Shown: one piece after another, positions 7,443 to 16,077 of the stretch
Layout: each line of letters starts with the position of its first letter
How positions within the stretch are numbered: the stretch's first letter is position 1
Origin: Zavarzinella sp.
GTDB taxonomy: Bacteria; Planctomycetota; Planctomycetia; Gemmatales; Gemmataceae
Reading direction: 5' to 3'
NCBI GenBank assembly: GCA_041399155.1
Contig: JAWKTI010000003.1
Coordinates: 744,001 to 808,000 of the forward strand
Length of the DNA stretch: 64,000 bases
Program-made: the position numbers and the translations under genes
The notes under the pieces: model-generated
What the model saw: the letters and a program-made list of their open reading frames with translations, nothing else
Databases searched by the model: none
Told to the model about the DNA's origin: nothing

Positions 7443-9002
7443 TTACTGCTTCGGCTTCATATCCATCATGTCGGCTACTGCGTTAATGATTGGCGTGGTG
7501 GGCTTATTTGGCTGTTGATACCCCCACACATAGTGGATCAGTTCGTATGCCATCAGCCCCACCAGTACCAGCACAATCATCGTGGGCAGCATCATCAACG
7601 TGGGGAACAGCCCCCACTCTGCAGGTTTGGCAACGGTAATCACCTCACCTTCGTATTCATCATCATCGTCGTCGCCTGCAATAGCTGCGGGTTTCAGACC
7701 TTTCAGTGCCATGCTGGCGGAAGGGCCATCGTCCAGCTCCAGATCATCCAGATCGATCACGTCGTCATCGTCATCATCGGCAGGTTTTTTCTTGGATTTT
7801 GCTTTCCCTTTGCCTTGTTTGCTCTTCGCCTGCACCAGATCATCATCGTCAATGGCCACCACTTCGGATGCACTGGCATCATCGTCGCCATCAATATCCA
7901 GTTCCAGATCGAATTCCGAGCTTTCCAGGTCGGTATCATCGTCCAGCGAAATCACTTCCGATGCGGAATCATCTTCCAGAGAAGGAATTTCAAAGTCGGT
8001 GGCTTCAAAAATATCCTTGCCTTCATCCCCACCGTCGGCTTCGATGCTCAATTCCAGAGAAAGATCGCTGGGCTCTTCAATTGTCAGCTCAAATTCGCTG
8101 TCTGAATCTTCCACCAGCAGTTTTTTGCTGGAACCCAGACCTGCACCCGAACGGCCCACGCCAGGTGCGTCGAGGCTCAGTTCAAAGTCGATTTCATCGT
8201 CGGAATCTTTTTCCAGCGAAATCCCACTGTCGGCGGGTTTGTTCAGGTTCACGCCACTGGGGGAAGCACTGGGACCGGGATCATCACCCAGTGAAATTTC
8301 CGCACTGGAATCTGGCTCAATGGTCAGTTCAAAATCATCACTGTCGCTATCCAGATTCAGCTCAAATTCGCTGCTGTCATCTTGGGGTGGTTGGGGCAGT
8401 TTTGTGCCCGAATCACCTTTCTTCAAAACGCCCGATTGCCCAGCGTTAATCTGTGCAGAGGTCAGCTTACCGGATCGACCAGTCAGTTTCCCGCTGCCAC
8501 CCAGCGACATCGGAACTTCAAATTCGTCGGTCAGGATTGATTCATCGTCGGAATCAGTATTCGGCTTGGGTGCGTCCTGTTTTTCCAGTCGCACGTCGCT
8601 GTCGGAGCCGGACTTTATCTTGCCGGATGCAGAAACGTCTGGCAGCAGGATAATGTCGTCACTGTCCATTTTGAGGGAGCTGTCGTCATCGTCATCCAGA
8701 TTGATGATGTCGGGTGCCAGTGATTGAATCTGAGTCGGTGGGGTAGAATCAGCCACCACAGGTGCGTCAGCAATCGTTGGTTCATCATCCATGTTCAGCA
8801 CAATGGCAGACGAATCGTCATCCGAACTGCTACCGCCAGTGGTACGCAGAAGATCATCGATGTCGTTCGCACGAAACCGCAGTGTGGAGCCATCCCGGAA
8901 GGAACGCACATGTTTCCATTCCTCACGGAGACGACGCTTGAACTCGTCAACCGACAAGTTCAGTTTTGCGGCTGCTTCGTCTAATGTATATGTTTGTGCC
9001 AT
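7443..9002 (-). CDS. Acidic membrane protein with excisionase-like N-terminal domain
   Basis: The 519-aa protein has three parts. Residues 1-55 (YTLDEAAAKLNLSVDEFKRRL..FRANDIDDLL) look like the winged-helix of the MerR/excisionase DNA-binding family. Residues ~60-440 are low-complexity, dominated by Asp, Ser and Glu with repeated runs such as DSDSEFELTIEE and DDDTDLESSEFDLELDIDGDDD. A single membrane helix (WGLFPTLMMLPTMIVLVLVG) lies near the C-terminus. Similar HTH-acidic-TM proteins occur in planctomycetes, but no role is known to me. If the N-terminal domain binds DNA it would be tethered to the membrane by a long acidic linker. Confidence 0.75.
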   Translation of the reverse strand: MAQTYTLDEAAAKLNLSVDEFKRRLREEWKHVRSFRDGSTLRFRANDIDDLLRTTGGSSSDDDSSAIVLNMDDEPTIADAPVVADSTPPTQIQSLAPDIINLDDDDDSSLKMDSDDIILLPDVSASGKIKSGSDSDVRLEKQDAPKPNTDSDDESILTDEFEVPMSLGGSGKLTGRSGKLTSAQINAGQSGVLKKGDSGTKLPQPPQDDSSEFELNLDSDSDDFELTIEPDSSAEISLGDDPGPSASPSGVNLNKPADSGISLEKDSDDEIDFELSLDAPGVGRSGAGLGSSKKLLVEDSDSEFELTIEEPSDLSLELSIEADGGDEGKDIFEATDFEIPSLEDDSASEVISLDDDTDLESSEFDLELDIDGDDDASASEVVAIDDDDLVQAKSKQGKGKAKSKKKPADDDDDDVIDLDDLELDDGPSASMALKGLKPAAIAGDDDDDEYEGEVITVAKPAEWGLFPTLMMLPTMIVLVLVGLMAYELIHYVWGYQQPNKPTTPIINAVADMMDMKPKQ

Positions 9003-9176
9003 TCAAATGCACCCCCGACGTGGTAACGACAGCGTCGCACCGTATTTTGATTCCGGTGAATATCTTCCATTGATTTTAAACGGTTTTGCGATCATTACAA
9101 GCAAATAAGTAAAGTGGACAAACAGGGAAAGACTGCGGAGTGAAAAGAATGGGGCGACTGTAGCGATTATGCGGGC

Positions 9177-11681
9177 TCATTCCGTCGAAGAATCGAACAA
9201 TCCTGGTCCGGCGGCTGAAGAATTGCGCGGCTTTCTTTTTCGTTCCGGCGGCGAAACAACGAAACGAACGTTGGATTGTGGCAACTGGTGGCGGGATTCC
9301 AACTGTTCCAGAATCACCTGAGATCGTTCTAATACGGTGGGGGGCATTCCCGCCAGTTTTGCCACGTGAACGCCGTAACTTCTTTCGGCACTGCCACTTG
9401 CGATCTTATGCAAAAATACCACGTCGTTGTCCAGTTCCTGCACCTGTACGTGGTAGTTCCGCAGGTAGTGCAGCGATTCTGCCAACTGCGACAATTCATG
9501 GTAGTGGGTGGCAAACATACACCGACAGCGGATTTCATCGTGCAGGTGCTCGCTGATCGCCCACGCCAGCGACACACCATCGTATGTACTGGTGCCACGG
9601 CCAATTTCGTCCAGAATCACCAGGCTGGATGCGGTGGCATTGTTCAGGATGTTGGCGGCTTCGGTCATTTCCACCATAAACGTGCTGTGGCCTTTCGCCA
9701 GTTCATCGCTGGCACCCACGCGGGTGAAAATACGATCCACCAGCCCGATTTTTGCCGCTGCTGCAGGCACAAAACTGCCCATCTGAGCCAGCAGTACTAT
9801 CAGGGCCACCTGTTTAATGAAAACCGACTTTCCCGACATGTTGGGGCCAGTGATCAGCCAGAACAGCCCAGTATCGGGTGTCAGCACCACATCGTTGGGC
9901 ACCAGTGTTCCTGGTGGGAGGGTCTGATCCAGCACCGGATGCCGACCTTCACGAATTTCTAATAATTCGGGCTCATCCACTAACAATGGCCGCACGTAGC
10001 GTTTGTTGGCGGCAAGTTCTGCCAGACCGGCGAAAAAATCGAGCAGTGCCAGCAGATCGGCCAGTTCCAGCAGCCGAACTGTGTTCTGGGCAATCTGTTC
10101 ACGCACCTGTTGAAACAGATCCAGCTCCAGTTGCAGCGACTTCTCCTGTGCGGTGACTGCCTTTTCTTCATATTCCTTTAATTTTGGCGTAATGTACCGC
10201 TCTGCGTTCTTTAATGTCTGCCTGCGAATGAAATCGTCCGGCACCTTTGCTGCGTGGGTGTTGGTAATTTCAATGAAGTAGCCATGCACCTGGTTAAAGC
10301 CTACTTTCAAAGTAGGGATTCCCGTGCGGGCAATCTCTTCCGCCTGATAATTGGCCAGCCACTGTTTCCCTTCCCGATTGATGACGCGGTATTCATCCAG
10401 CGTGGGGGAAAATCCTTCGCGAATCACCCCACCGTCACGTGGATTGTAAGGTGGGTCATCTACTAACGCACGGTCGAGCAGTTCCCGCAGGTCAGGGCAT
10501 AGTTCCAGCTTATTCCCCAGATCCACCAACGGTGCGGCCTTTCTGCCCGCAATTTTCGCCTTTAACTTGGGCAACAGACGCACCGCACGCCGAATGGCTG
10601 CCAGGTCTTTTGGTGTTGCTCTGCCAGTGCTTACTTTTGTAGTAAGTCGTTGAATATCAGGAACTTCGGACAGAATATCGCGGATTTCACGCCGGGTATT
10701 TGTTTCTGTCAGCAGTTCTGCAACGGCATCGAGCCTGCGTTCGATTTCCTGTCGTTCTGCCAGCGGTGCCACCAACGCATCGTGCAGCATTCGGGCACCC
10801 ATCGGTGTTACCGTGCGATCCACTACGCTCAGCAAAGAACCATCTTTCTGCCCATCGCGGATGGTTTTGGTCAGCTCCAGGCTGCGACGGGTCACCGCAT
10901 CGAGTCGCAAATGCTTATCGTGATAGTAGGGATTCAATCTGCGGATGTGGGTCAATTCCGCTTTCATTGTTTCCTGCAGATAATGAATCAGTCCACCAGC
11001 AGCCACAAGGCAAGGTTGCTGATCTTCAAAGCCAAACCCACTGACAGTCAGCACGCCAAAGTGCTTGAACAGGATTTCGCGTGCGGTGTGGTTGTCAAAG
11101 GTCCAGTCGGGCCGTTTGGTAATACCCACGGGCAGTGCGGCAAGCAGTTCTGAAGGTAAACGGCTACTGTCAGCTTCGCCCACCAGACATTCTGCCAGAT
11201 TCAGGCGGGAAATCTCATCAATCAGGGCACTGGTGCTGAAATCGGCAGCGAACAATTCCCCGGTCGTCGCTTCCACCCAGGCCACACCCAATTGATTGCC
11301 CACAGGAATGATGGCAGCAATCCGATTCGGCTGGCTGGCATCCAGCAGACTGTCTTCAGTAATGGTGCCGGGGGTGACAATACGGGTCACTTCCCGCTTG
11401 ACCAGTCCCTTGGCTTGGGATGCATCTTCCACCTGATCACAAATTGCCACGCGGTGCCCACGCTTCAACAGGCTTCGCAGATGATTTTCCAGTGCATGGT
11501 GGGGGAAACCAGCCATCGGAATCTGTTTATCGCGACTGGTGAGGGTCAGACCGAGCACTTTGGCCACCAATTCCGCATCTTCCTCGAAAGTTTCGAAGAA
11601 ATCGCCCATGCGAAAGAGCAGAATCATCCCGGGATGGCGTTCTTTCGCCTCCCGGTACTGCTGCATCATTGGTGTGCTCAT
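9177..11681 (-). CDS. mutS: DNA mismatch repair protein MutS
   Basis: The 834-aa length is normal for MutS. The mismatch-reading motif F-x-E is present at residues 28-30 (GDFFETF). The ATPase domain shows Walker A GPNMSGKS near residue 612, Walker B VILDEIGRGTS and the MutS signature STFMVEMTEA between them. MutS recognises mispairs and small loops and recruits MutL. The gene stands alone; neither mutL nor another repair gene is adjacent. The ATG chosen gives the expected N-terminus (STPMMQQYREAK). Confidence 0.97.
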   Translation of the reverse strand: MSTPMMQQYREAKERHPGMILLFRMGDFFETFEEDAELVAKVLGLTLTSRDKQIPMAGFPHHALENHLRSLLKRGHRVAICDQVEDASQAKGLVKREVTRIVTPGTITEDSLLDASQPNRIAAIIPVGNQLGVAWVEATTGELFAADFSTSALIDEISRLNLAECLVGEADSSRLPSELLAALPVGITKRPDWTFDNHTAREILFKHFGVLTVSGFGFEDQQPCLVAAGGLIHYLQETMKAELTHIRRLNPYYHDKHLRLDAVTRRSLELTKTIRDGQKDGSLLSVVDRTVTPMGARMLHDALVAPLAERQEIERRLDAVAELLTETNTRREIRDILSEVPDIQRLTTKVSTGRATPKDLAAIRRAVRLLPKLKAKIAGRKAAPLVDLGNKLELCPDLRELLDRALVDDPPYNPRDGGVIREGFSPTLDEYRVINREGKQWLANYQAEEIARTGIPTLKVGFNQVHGYFIEITNTHAAKVPDDFIRRQTLKNAERYITPKLKEYEEKAVTAQEKSLQLELDLFQQVREQIAQNTVRLLELADLLALLDFFAGLAELAANKRYVRPLLVDEPELLEIREGRHPVLDQTLPPGTLVPNDVVLTPDTGLFWLITGPNMSGKSVFIKQVALIVLLAQMGSFVPAAAAKIGLVDRIFTRVGASDELAKGHSTFMVEMTEAANILNNATASSLVILDEIGRGTSTYDGVSLAWAISEHLHDEIRCRCMFATHYHELSQLAESLHYLRNYHVQVQELDNDVVFLHKIASGSAERSYGVHVAKLAGMPPTVLERSQVILEQLESRHQLPQSNVRFVVSPPERKRKPRNSSAAGPGLFDSSTE

Positions 11682-12134
11682 AATTTTTTCATTTTTTGGT
11701 GCACTGCACCACCCACGGTGACCTCTGGTATTGGTTTCAGGATAGTGCCTTTGAGGAAAAATGGCGAAAAATCGGGAATAATGGGGCCAATTAGTTTACA
11801 TGTAAGCTAATTGGTTTGCTTTCCACCGAATTTCCAGCGGTTTCACCTCAAATCCAGAAAAGTCTGCCTTTGAAATCACGTACTTATGAGAGAAGATGGT
11901 CCGCTACCTGCAATTATGTGTTTGTTTTCATATTTGATTTTTACCAGACAATCGACTTAAGTTCTTTTTAAATAAGTACTTAAAATAATGAATGCAACTC
12001 GGCTGTTAATTATTTGTTAAATTTCATTAATTTTTCTTGACACAATATTTAGATTTTGTTAATTTCTTGTTGTCTTCCAAATCTTGGCAGGCACCGCACA
12101 CTCTCGTGCTCCTTTCTCTGCGAGGTTGTATGTG
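11682..12134. other. AT-rich divergent spacer between mutS and the duplicated lipoprotein unit
   Basis: This stretch contains no convincing gene. It is clearly AT-rich, with runs of T and A between 11930 and 12060, and its right part carries the sigma-70-like promoter of the downstream lipoprotein gene. A short palindrome-like TTAGTTTACATGTAAGCTAA lies at 11791-11810, upstream of mutS. Confidence 0.6.
12037..12065 (+). promoter_or_regulatory. Sigma-70-type promoter of lipoprotein copy 1
   Basis: TTGACA (12037-12042), a 17-nt spacer and TAATTT (12060-12065). The same arrangement is conserved in the second copy of the duplicated unit, which strengthens the call. The leader that follows keeps a conserved CGCAC..GTGC inverted pair near 12096-12110. 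Confidence 0.65.
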
Positions 12135-12635
12135 ATGGTTCGTCGATATTGCCTTATGTCCATTGTTGTTGGACTTGTACTATCTCTGTTTGGCTGCAGT
12201 TCGGCTGAAAGCACGAACGAAGATCCCACCCAACTGCGCCTGCAATCGATCAGCGATGCTTATGCGAAATTTCTGGAAACCAATCGTCGCCCGCCAAGTT
12301 CGACCGAAGAGCTGACAAAATATCTTCCTGAAGGTGTTTCTGCTGCAGAAGTATTTGTTTCTCCGAATGATGAACAACCTTTTGACATTATCTGGGACAT
12401 CAACCTGAACCGCGACAGCAGTGTTCCAGGCATGGTGGAAGACGATTCGGAAATGCAGAATCTGCCTGAAGAACTTGCCAGCACCAGTGGTAAGGTGCTC
12501 GTTTCGGAAAAAACCGGAAAAAACGGCCAGCGCTATGTTCTTTTCACCGATGGCGTTGTGTTGCAACTGGATGAAGAGGTGTTTGCCAAGGCACCGCGAG
12601 CCAAGCCGCAAGGCAAAAAAAAGCGTATCCAGTAA
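12135..12635 (+). CDS. Lipoprotein, copy 1 of tandem pair
   Basis: The product is 166 aa from the ATG at 12135, chosen because it opens directly into a lipoprotein signal (MVRRYCLMSIVVG..LFGC, lipobox Cys at about residue 22). The mature protein has SISDAYAKFLETNRRPPSSTEELTKYLPEG, like the periplasmic parts of pseudopilin-related planctomycete proteins, and a C-terminal strand-rich KVLVSEKTGKNGQRYVLFTDG that reads like a short pilin-type module. It is ~80% identical by eye to copy 2 at 13822-14325. It is followed after 47 nt by a DUF1559 gene, so the pair probably acts together in the cell envelope. Confidence 0.75.
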   Translation: MVRRYCLMSIVVGLVLSLFGCSSAESTNEDPTQLRLQSISDAYAKFLETNRRPPSSTEELTKYLPEGVSAAEVFVSPNDEQPFDIIWDINLNRDSSVPGMVEDDSEMQNLPEELASTSGKVLVSEKTGKNGQRYVLFTDGVVLQLDEEVFAKAPRAKPQGKKKRIQ

Positions 12636-12682
12636 TCTCTTAATCAAGGTGAATATTTTCTCATTATTTTGGAGTATTTCTC

Positions 12683-13544
12683 ATGAATCTCTCATCAAGG
12701 AAATCGCCTCAGGGTTTCACTCTGATTGAATTGCTGGTAGTGATTGCCATCATTGCCATTTTGATTGGACTGCTGCTGCCAGCTGTACAAAAAGTACGTG
12801 AAGCGGCGAATCGCGCATCCTGCACGAACAACCTGAAACAAATCGGCATTGCTTTCCATGCCCACCATGATGTGCTGGGGGTATTCCCCACTGGTGGCCG
12901 CCACTGGAGTGCAGGCCGCAGTCGATCCGGAAGCAACATTTTTTCGGCCCCACAGCAAGACTGGGGCTGGGCTTACCAGATTCTGCCATATATCGAACAG
13001 GACAATCTCTACCGCAACACCAGCGATGCATTTGTTCGGCGGACACCAGTAAAAACGTATTTCTGCCCATCCCGCCGTTCCCCAAGTGTCATCAATGGTC
13101 GAGCATTATGCAGGTTGCTGGGGCTGGAGTTCTTACACCAATAATTCACGAAACGGGATTCTGATCCGTAACAGAGACAATACCACCACCACAAGCTATC
13201 GCACCGTAAATATTGCCGCAGTAACAGATGGGCTTTCCAATACCCTGATGGTGGGTGACAAACGATTAAATGCCAGCCGCCTGAACGTGGCACAATCAGA
13301 CGATAATGAAGGTTACACATCCGGCTGGGACCACGATATGGTGAGGTCAGGAAATAGTCTGCCCGCACCTGATTTGCGATCTGGAACTGGAAATGGTGGG
13401 GGTCGCTTTGGGTCTTCCCACACAGGTGGATTTGTAGCTGTACTGGGCGATGGATCAGTGCGATTCATCCGCTATAGTGTCAACCTGACTGCGTTCCGGA
13501 ACCTTTGTGCAAAATCAGACGGTAATGCCAGGAGCATTGACTAG
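12683..13544 (+). pseudogene. DUF1559 prepilin-type protein, copy 1, frameshifted
   Basis: The start is a prepilin signal: a short basic leader, then G-FTLIELLVVIAIIAILIGLL, then the DUF1559 N-terminal KVREAANR..CTNNLKQIG. The frame runs normally to about 13106, then reads into a stop at 13144. The rest of the protein, from AGCWGWSSY to the final HTGGFVAVLGDGSVRFI, continues in another frame to 13544. The intact copy 2 is 870 nt and this one is 862 nt; the missing 8 nt correspond to CTGGACTA in copy 2. The gene is therefore disrupted, unless the assembly is wrong here. Confidence 0.88.
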
Positions 13545-13725
13545 CATCTGCATGGATTCCAGGGGGAAAATTGTGAGAACGATCCACCGAAATGGAGAAG
13601 ACTATGTGTTTTTGTTAATAATTTGAATCTTTTTAAATTCGTCGCAAATGATTTTCCAGCAAGCATTTGCGCCTTTTGTGCAATGCAGAAGGCGTAAACA
13701 TGTGTGAAATTTCATTCATTTTCGA

Positions 13726-13754
13726 TTGACAAAATATTAAGTTTTGGTTAACTT
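13726..13754 (+). promoter_or_regulatory. Sigma-70-type promoter of lipoprotein copy 2
   Basis: TTGACA (13726-13731), a 17-nt spacer and TAACTT (13749-13754), equivalent in position and spacing to the promoter of copy 1. A CGCACTCTTGTGCAC-type inverted pair follows in the leader near 13786-13800. Confidence 0.65.
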
Positions 13755-13821
13755 CTAGATCATCTAATGTTCTTGAGCGACGACCGCGCACTCTTGTGCA
13801 CCTTTCTGGCGGGGTAGTTGG

Positions 13822-14325
13822 ATGATCGGTTTCCGTAGATTTTCGCTTAGCGCAATTGCGTACATCTGCCTGACCACACTGGGGTGTAGTTCTGCTACGG
13901 ATACCAGTGAGGATCCTACGCAGTTGCGGCTGCAGGCAATCAGCGATGCGTACGCGAAATTTCTGGAAAACAATCGTCGTCCGCCAAATTCCAAAGAAGA
14001 GCTGACGAAATATCTTCCTGAAGGCATTTCAGCCACCGAAGTCTTTGTTTCTCCGAATGATCAGGAACCATTTGATATCGTGTGGGGGGTTAATCTGCAC
14101 CAGGACAGCAGTGTGCCTGGGCTGGTTGCCGACGATCCGGAAATGAAGGATCTTCCCCCAGAACTTTCCAGCACTAGTGGGAAAGTGCTGGTTTCCGAAA
14201 AAACCGGAAAAAACGGCCAACGCTTTGTTTTATTCACCGATGGCGTTGTGCTGCAACTGGATGACGACGTTTTTGCCAAAGCCCCCAAGGCCAAACCAGG
14301 TGGGAAGGCAAGGCGTTCCCAGTGA
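13822..14325 (+). CDS. Lipoprotein, copy 2 of tandem pair
   Basis: The product is 167 aa with the signal MIGFRRFSLSAIAYICLTTLGC and a lipobox Cys at residue 22. The mature region matches copy 1 almost residue for residue (ISDAYAKFLENNRRPPNSKEELTKYLPEG, then KVLVSEKTGKNGQRFVLFTDG), with a Lys/Gly-rich tail. The lipoprotein should be exported and membrane-anchored. It sits 43 nt before the intact DUF1559 gene and under a promoter conserved with copy 1, so it is probably co-transcribed with it. Confidence 0.75.
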   Translation: MIGFRRFSLSAIAYICLTTLGCSSATDTSEDPTQLRLQAISDAYAKFLENNRRPPNSKEELTKYLPEGISATEVFVSPNDQEPFDIVWGVNLHQDSSVPGLVADDPEMKDLPPELSSTSGKVLVSEKTGKNGQRFVLFTDGVVLQLDDDVFAKAPKAKPGGKARRSQ

Positions 14326-14368
14326 TCGGATAAGGTGAATATTTTCTCATTTATTTGGAGTTATTTTC

Positions 14369-15238
14369 ATGAACCTCTCTCATCAAAAGACCCAGCGTGG
14401 GTTTACCCTGATCGAATTGCTGGTGGTGATTGCCATCATCGCGATTCTGATTGGATTGCTGTTGCCAGCAGTTCAAAAAGTACGGGAAGCAGCAAACCGC
14501 TCGAGTTGTACGAACAATTTGAAGCAGATTGGGATCGCATTTCATGCCCACCACGACATTTATGGTGTTTTCCCCACAGGTGGGATGCACTGGAGTGCCA
14601 ACCGCAGTCGTTCCGGCAACAACATTTTCTCCGCACCTGAGCAGGATTGGGGCTGGGCCTACCAGATTCTGCCATTTATCGAACAGGACAACCTGTATCG
14701 CAACACGGATGATGCATTTGTCCGCCGCACCCCAGTGAAAACCTACTTCTGTCCATCGCGTCGGGCCCCCAGTGTAATCGGTGGCCGTGCTCTGCTGGAC
14801 TACGCCGGATGCTGGGGCTGGAATTCTTATAACAACGGCTCACGAAATGGTATTCTGATTCGAAATCGGGATGATGCCAGCATTACCACCTACCGCACTG
14901 TGAATATTGCCGCAGTAACCGATGGGCTTTCCAACACCCTGATGGTGGGCGACAAGCGATTGAATGCCAGTCGCCTGAACGTGGCACAGTCGGATGATAA
15001 TGAAGGTTACACATCGGGTTGGGACCACGATATGGTGCGTTCCGGCGATAATCTGCCTGAACCGGATTTACGTTCAGGAACCGGAAACGGCGGTGGTCGG
15101 TTTGGTTCTTCCCACACAGGTGGATTTGTGGCGGTGCTGGGCGATGGTTCGGTTCGCTTCATCCGTTATGGCGTGAATTTGACCGCTTTTCGCAATTTGT
15201 GTGCAAAAGCAGATGGTAATTCTACCACCATCGACTAA
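14369..15238 (+). CDS. DUF1559 prepilin-type protein, copy 2 (intact)
   Basis: The 289-aa protein has a type IV prepilin N-terminus: leader MNLSHQKTQRG, then FTLIELLVVIAIIAILIGLL, with the prepilin-peptidase site at G/F. It is followed by the DUF1559 core: KVREAANRSSCTNNLKQIGIAFH, YCP-type SRRAPSVIGGRALLDYAG, TDGLSNTLMVGDKR and the ending GGFVAVLGDGSVRFIRY. These proteins are expanded to many copies in planctomycetes and form pseudopilin-like surface or periplasmic structures; individual roles are unknown. GGAG precedes the ATG. Its stop overlaps the convergent gene by 4 nt. Confidence 0.93.
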   Translation: MNLSHQKTQRGFTLIELLVVIAIIAILIGLLLPAVQKVREAANRSSCTNNLKQIGIAFHAHHDIYGVFPTGGMHWSANRSRSGNNIFSAPEQDWGWAYQILPFIEQDNLYRNTDDAFVRRTPVKTYFCPSRRAPSVIGGRALLDYAGCWGWNSYNNGSRNGILIRNRDDASITTYRTVNIAAVTDGLSNTLMVGDKRLNASRLNVAQSDDNEGYTSGWDHDMVRSGDNLPEPDLRSGTGNGGGRFGSSHTGGFVAVLGDGSVRFIRYGVNLTAFRNLCAKADGNSTTID

Positions 15239-15624
15239 CTTTGTGGTTGATCGCCCGAAGTATCGCGTTTTTTGCCTGGCAGGTCGGTTGCTAATTCTAC
15301 TTTGCGGTAGCCCAGCGAAACCAGCACTTCCAGCACTTCACTCAATGTGGGAAATGGTCGGCGGTTTTCTCGTTTGTAACGTTCCATCGCCTGCATGAAC
15401 TCAATTTCAGCCTCATTGTAGTTCCGTTCGCAAGTGGCAGGATCGATTAATCGCCGGCGTTCGCTAGTCCTTCGTTTTTCAGCAGCGTTCTGCTTGCGAC
15501 GGTCTTTTGCAACTGGAATATTGCGTTTGCGGCGATCATTGGCGTCATCGCCTGAAATTTTACCTTCTGCTTTATCTTCCGTCATCGGTGCCCCATTCGG
15601 TGGTACGGGTTTTTCTAGGTGCAA
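15235..15624 (-). CDS. Small charged protein of unknown function
   Basis: The product is 129 aa, or 116 aa if the in-frame ATG at 15585 is used. The N-terminal half is a highly charged, probably disordered stretch (DRRKRNIPVAKDRRKQNAAEKRRTSERRR). The C-terminal part EAEIEFMQAMERYKRENRRPFPTLSEVLEVLVSLGYRKV is a compact helical domain that I recall from small planctomycete proteins without known function. There is no signal peptide. The Arg/Lys-rich region could contact nucleic acid, but this is inference. Confidence 0.65.
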   Translation of the reverse strand: MHLEKPVPPNGAPMTEDKAEGKISGDDANDRRKRNIPVAKDRRKQNAAEKRRTSERRRLIDPATCERNYNEAEIEFMQAMERYKRENRRPFPTLSEVLEVLVSLGYRKVELATDLPGKKRDTSGDQPQS

Positions 15625-16077
15625 TCTGCAAAGGCAGAGCGACTGATACCGCAGGCACAGCCACTGGAATAACCATATCCGAAATAAGCCTACCCGCTAT
15701 TGGGCTCTTGTCAAGAAAATGGGGGAGTTTTGTGGGCAGAAAAACCAGAATAATTGTCAATTTTACAACTTAGGACAGATTAGTGCGGCCTGCAGGCCAA
15801 AACAGAAAAAAACGACAGGATTTTCTTCCTGCACCGGATCACCTACCCGCGAGAACAGGTTTACCACCAAATCCAAAGCCTGCTTTCAGCAAAGAATCGG
15901 ACCTTTGGTGCGGTTCGGCGATTACTTGACATATCAGCTATCTGGCTCATTTTGGGATAGAAAAATGAAAGGTTTATGAGAGCGGGCGAGTGTAACGCAC
16001 ATGTAACAACAGCGCAAACAAATTCAAGTTTCTTCGTTTCATAAAGATAGGCAATAAATACTGCACCTGGAGGGGTA
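15625..16077. other. Spacer upstream of the DUF4139 gene
   Basis: No gene is supported here. A TTGACA at 15926 has no convincing -10 at 17 nt, so I do not call a promoter. A strong ribosome-binding site GGAGGGG lies just before the start codon at 16078. Confidence 0.5.

Noticed and set aside
7582..8727. A 381-aa open frame on the plus strand opposite the acidic membrane protein
   Set aside because: It is almost all Ser with Phe and Ile, the mirror of the Asp/Ser codons on the other strand, and has no start signal or recognisable domain.
15926..15954. TTGACA upstream of the DUF4139 gene as a promoter
   Set aside because: No -10-like hexamer lies at 16-18 nt spacing.
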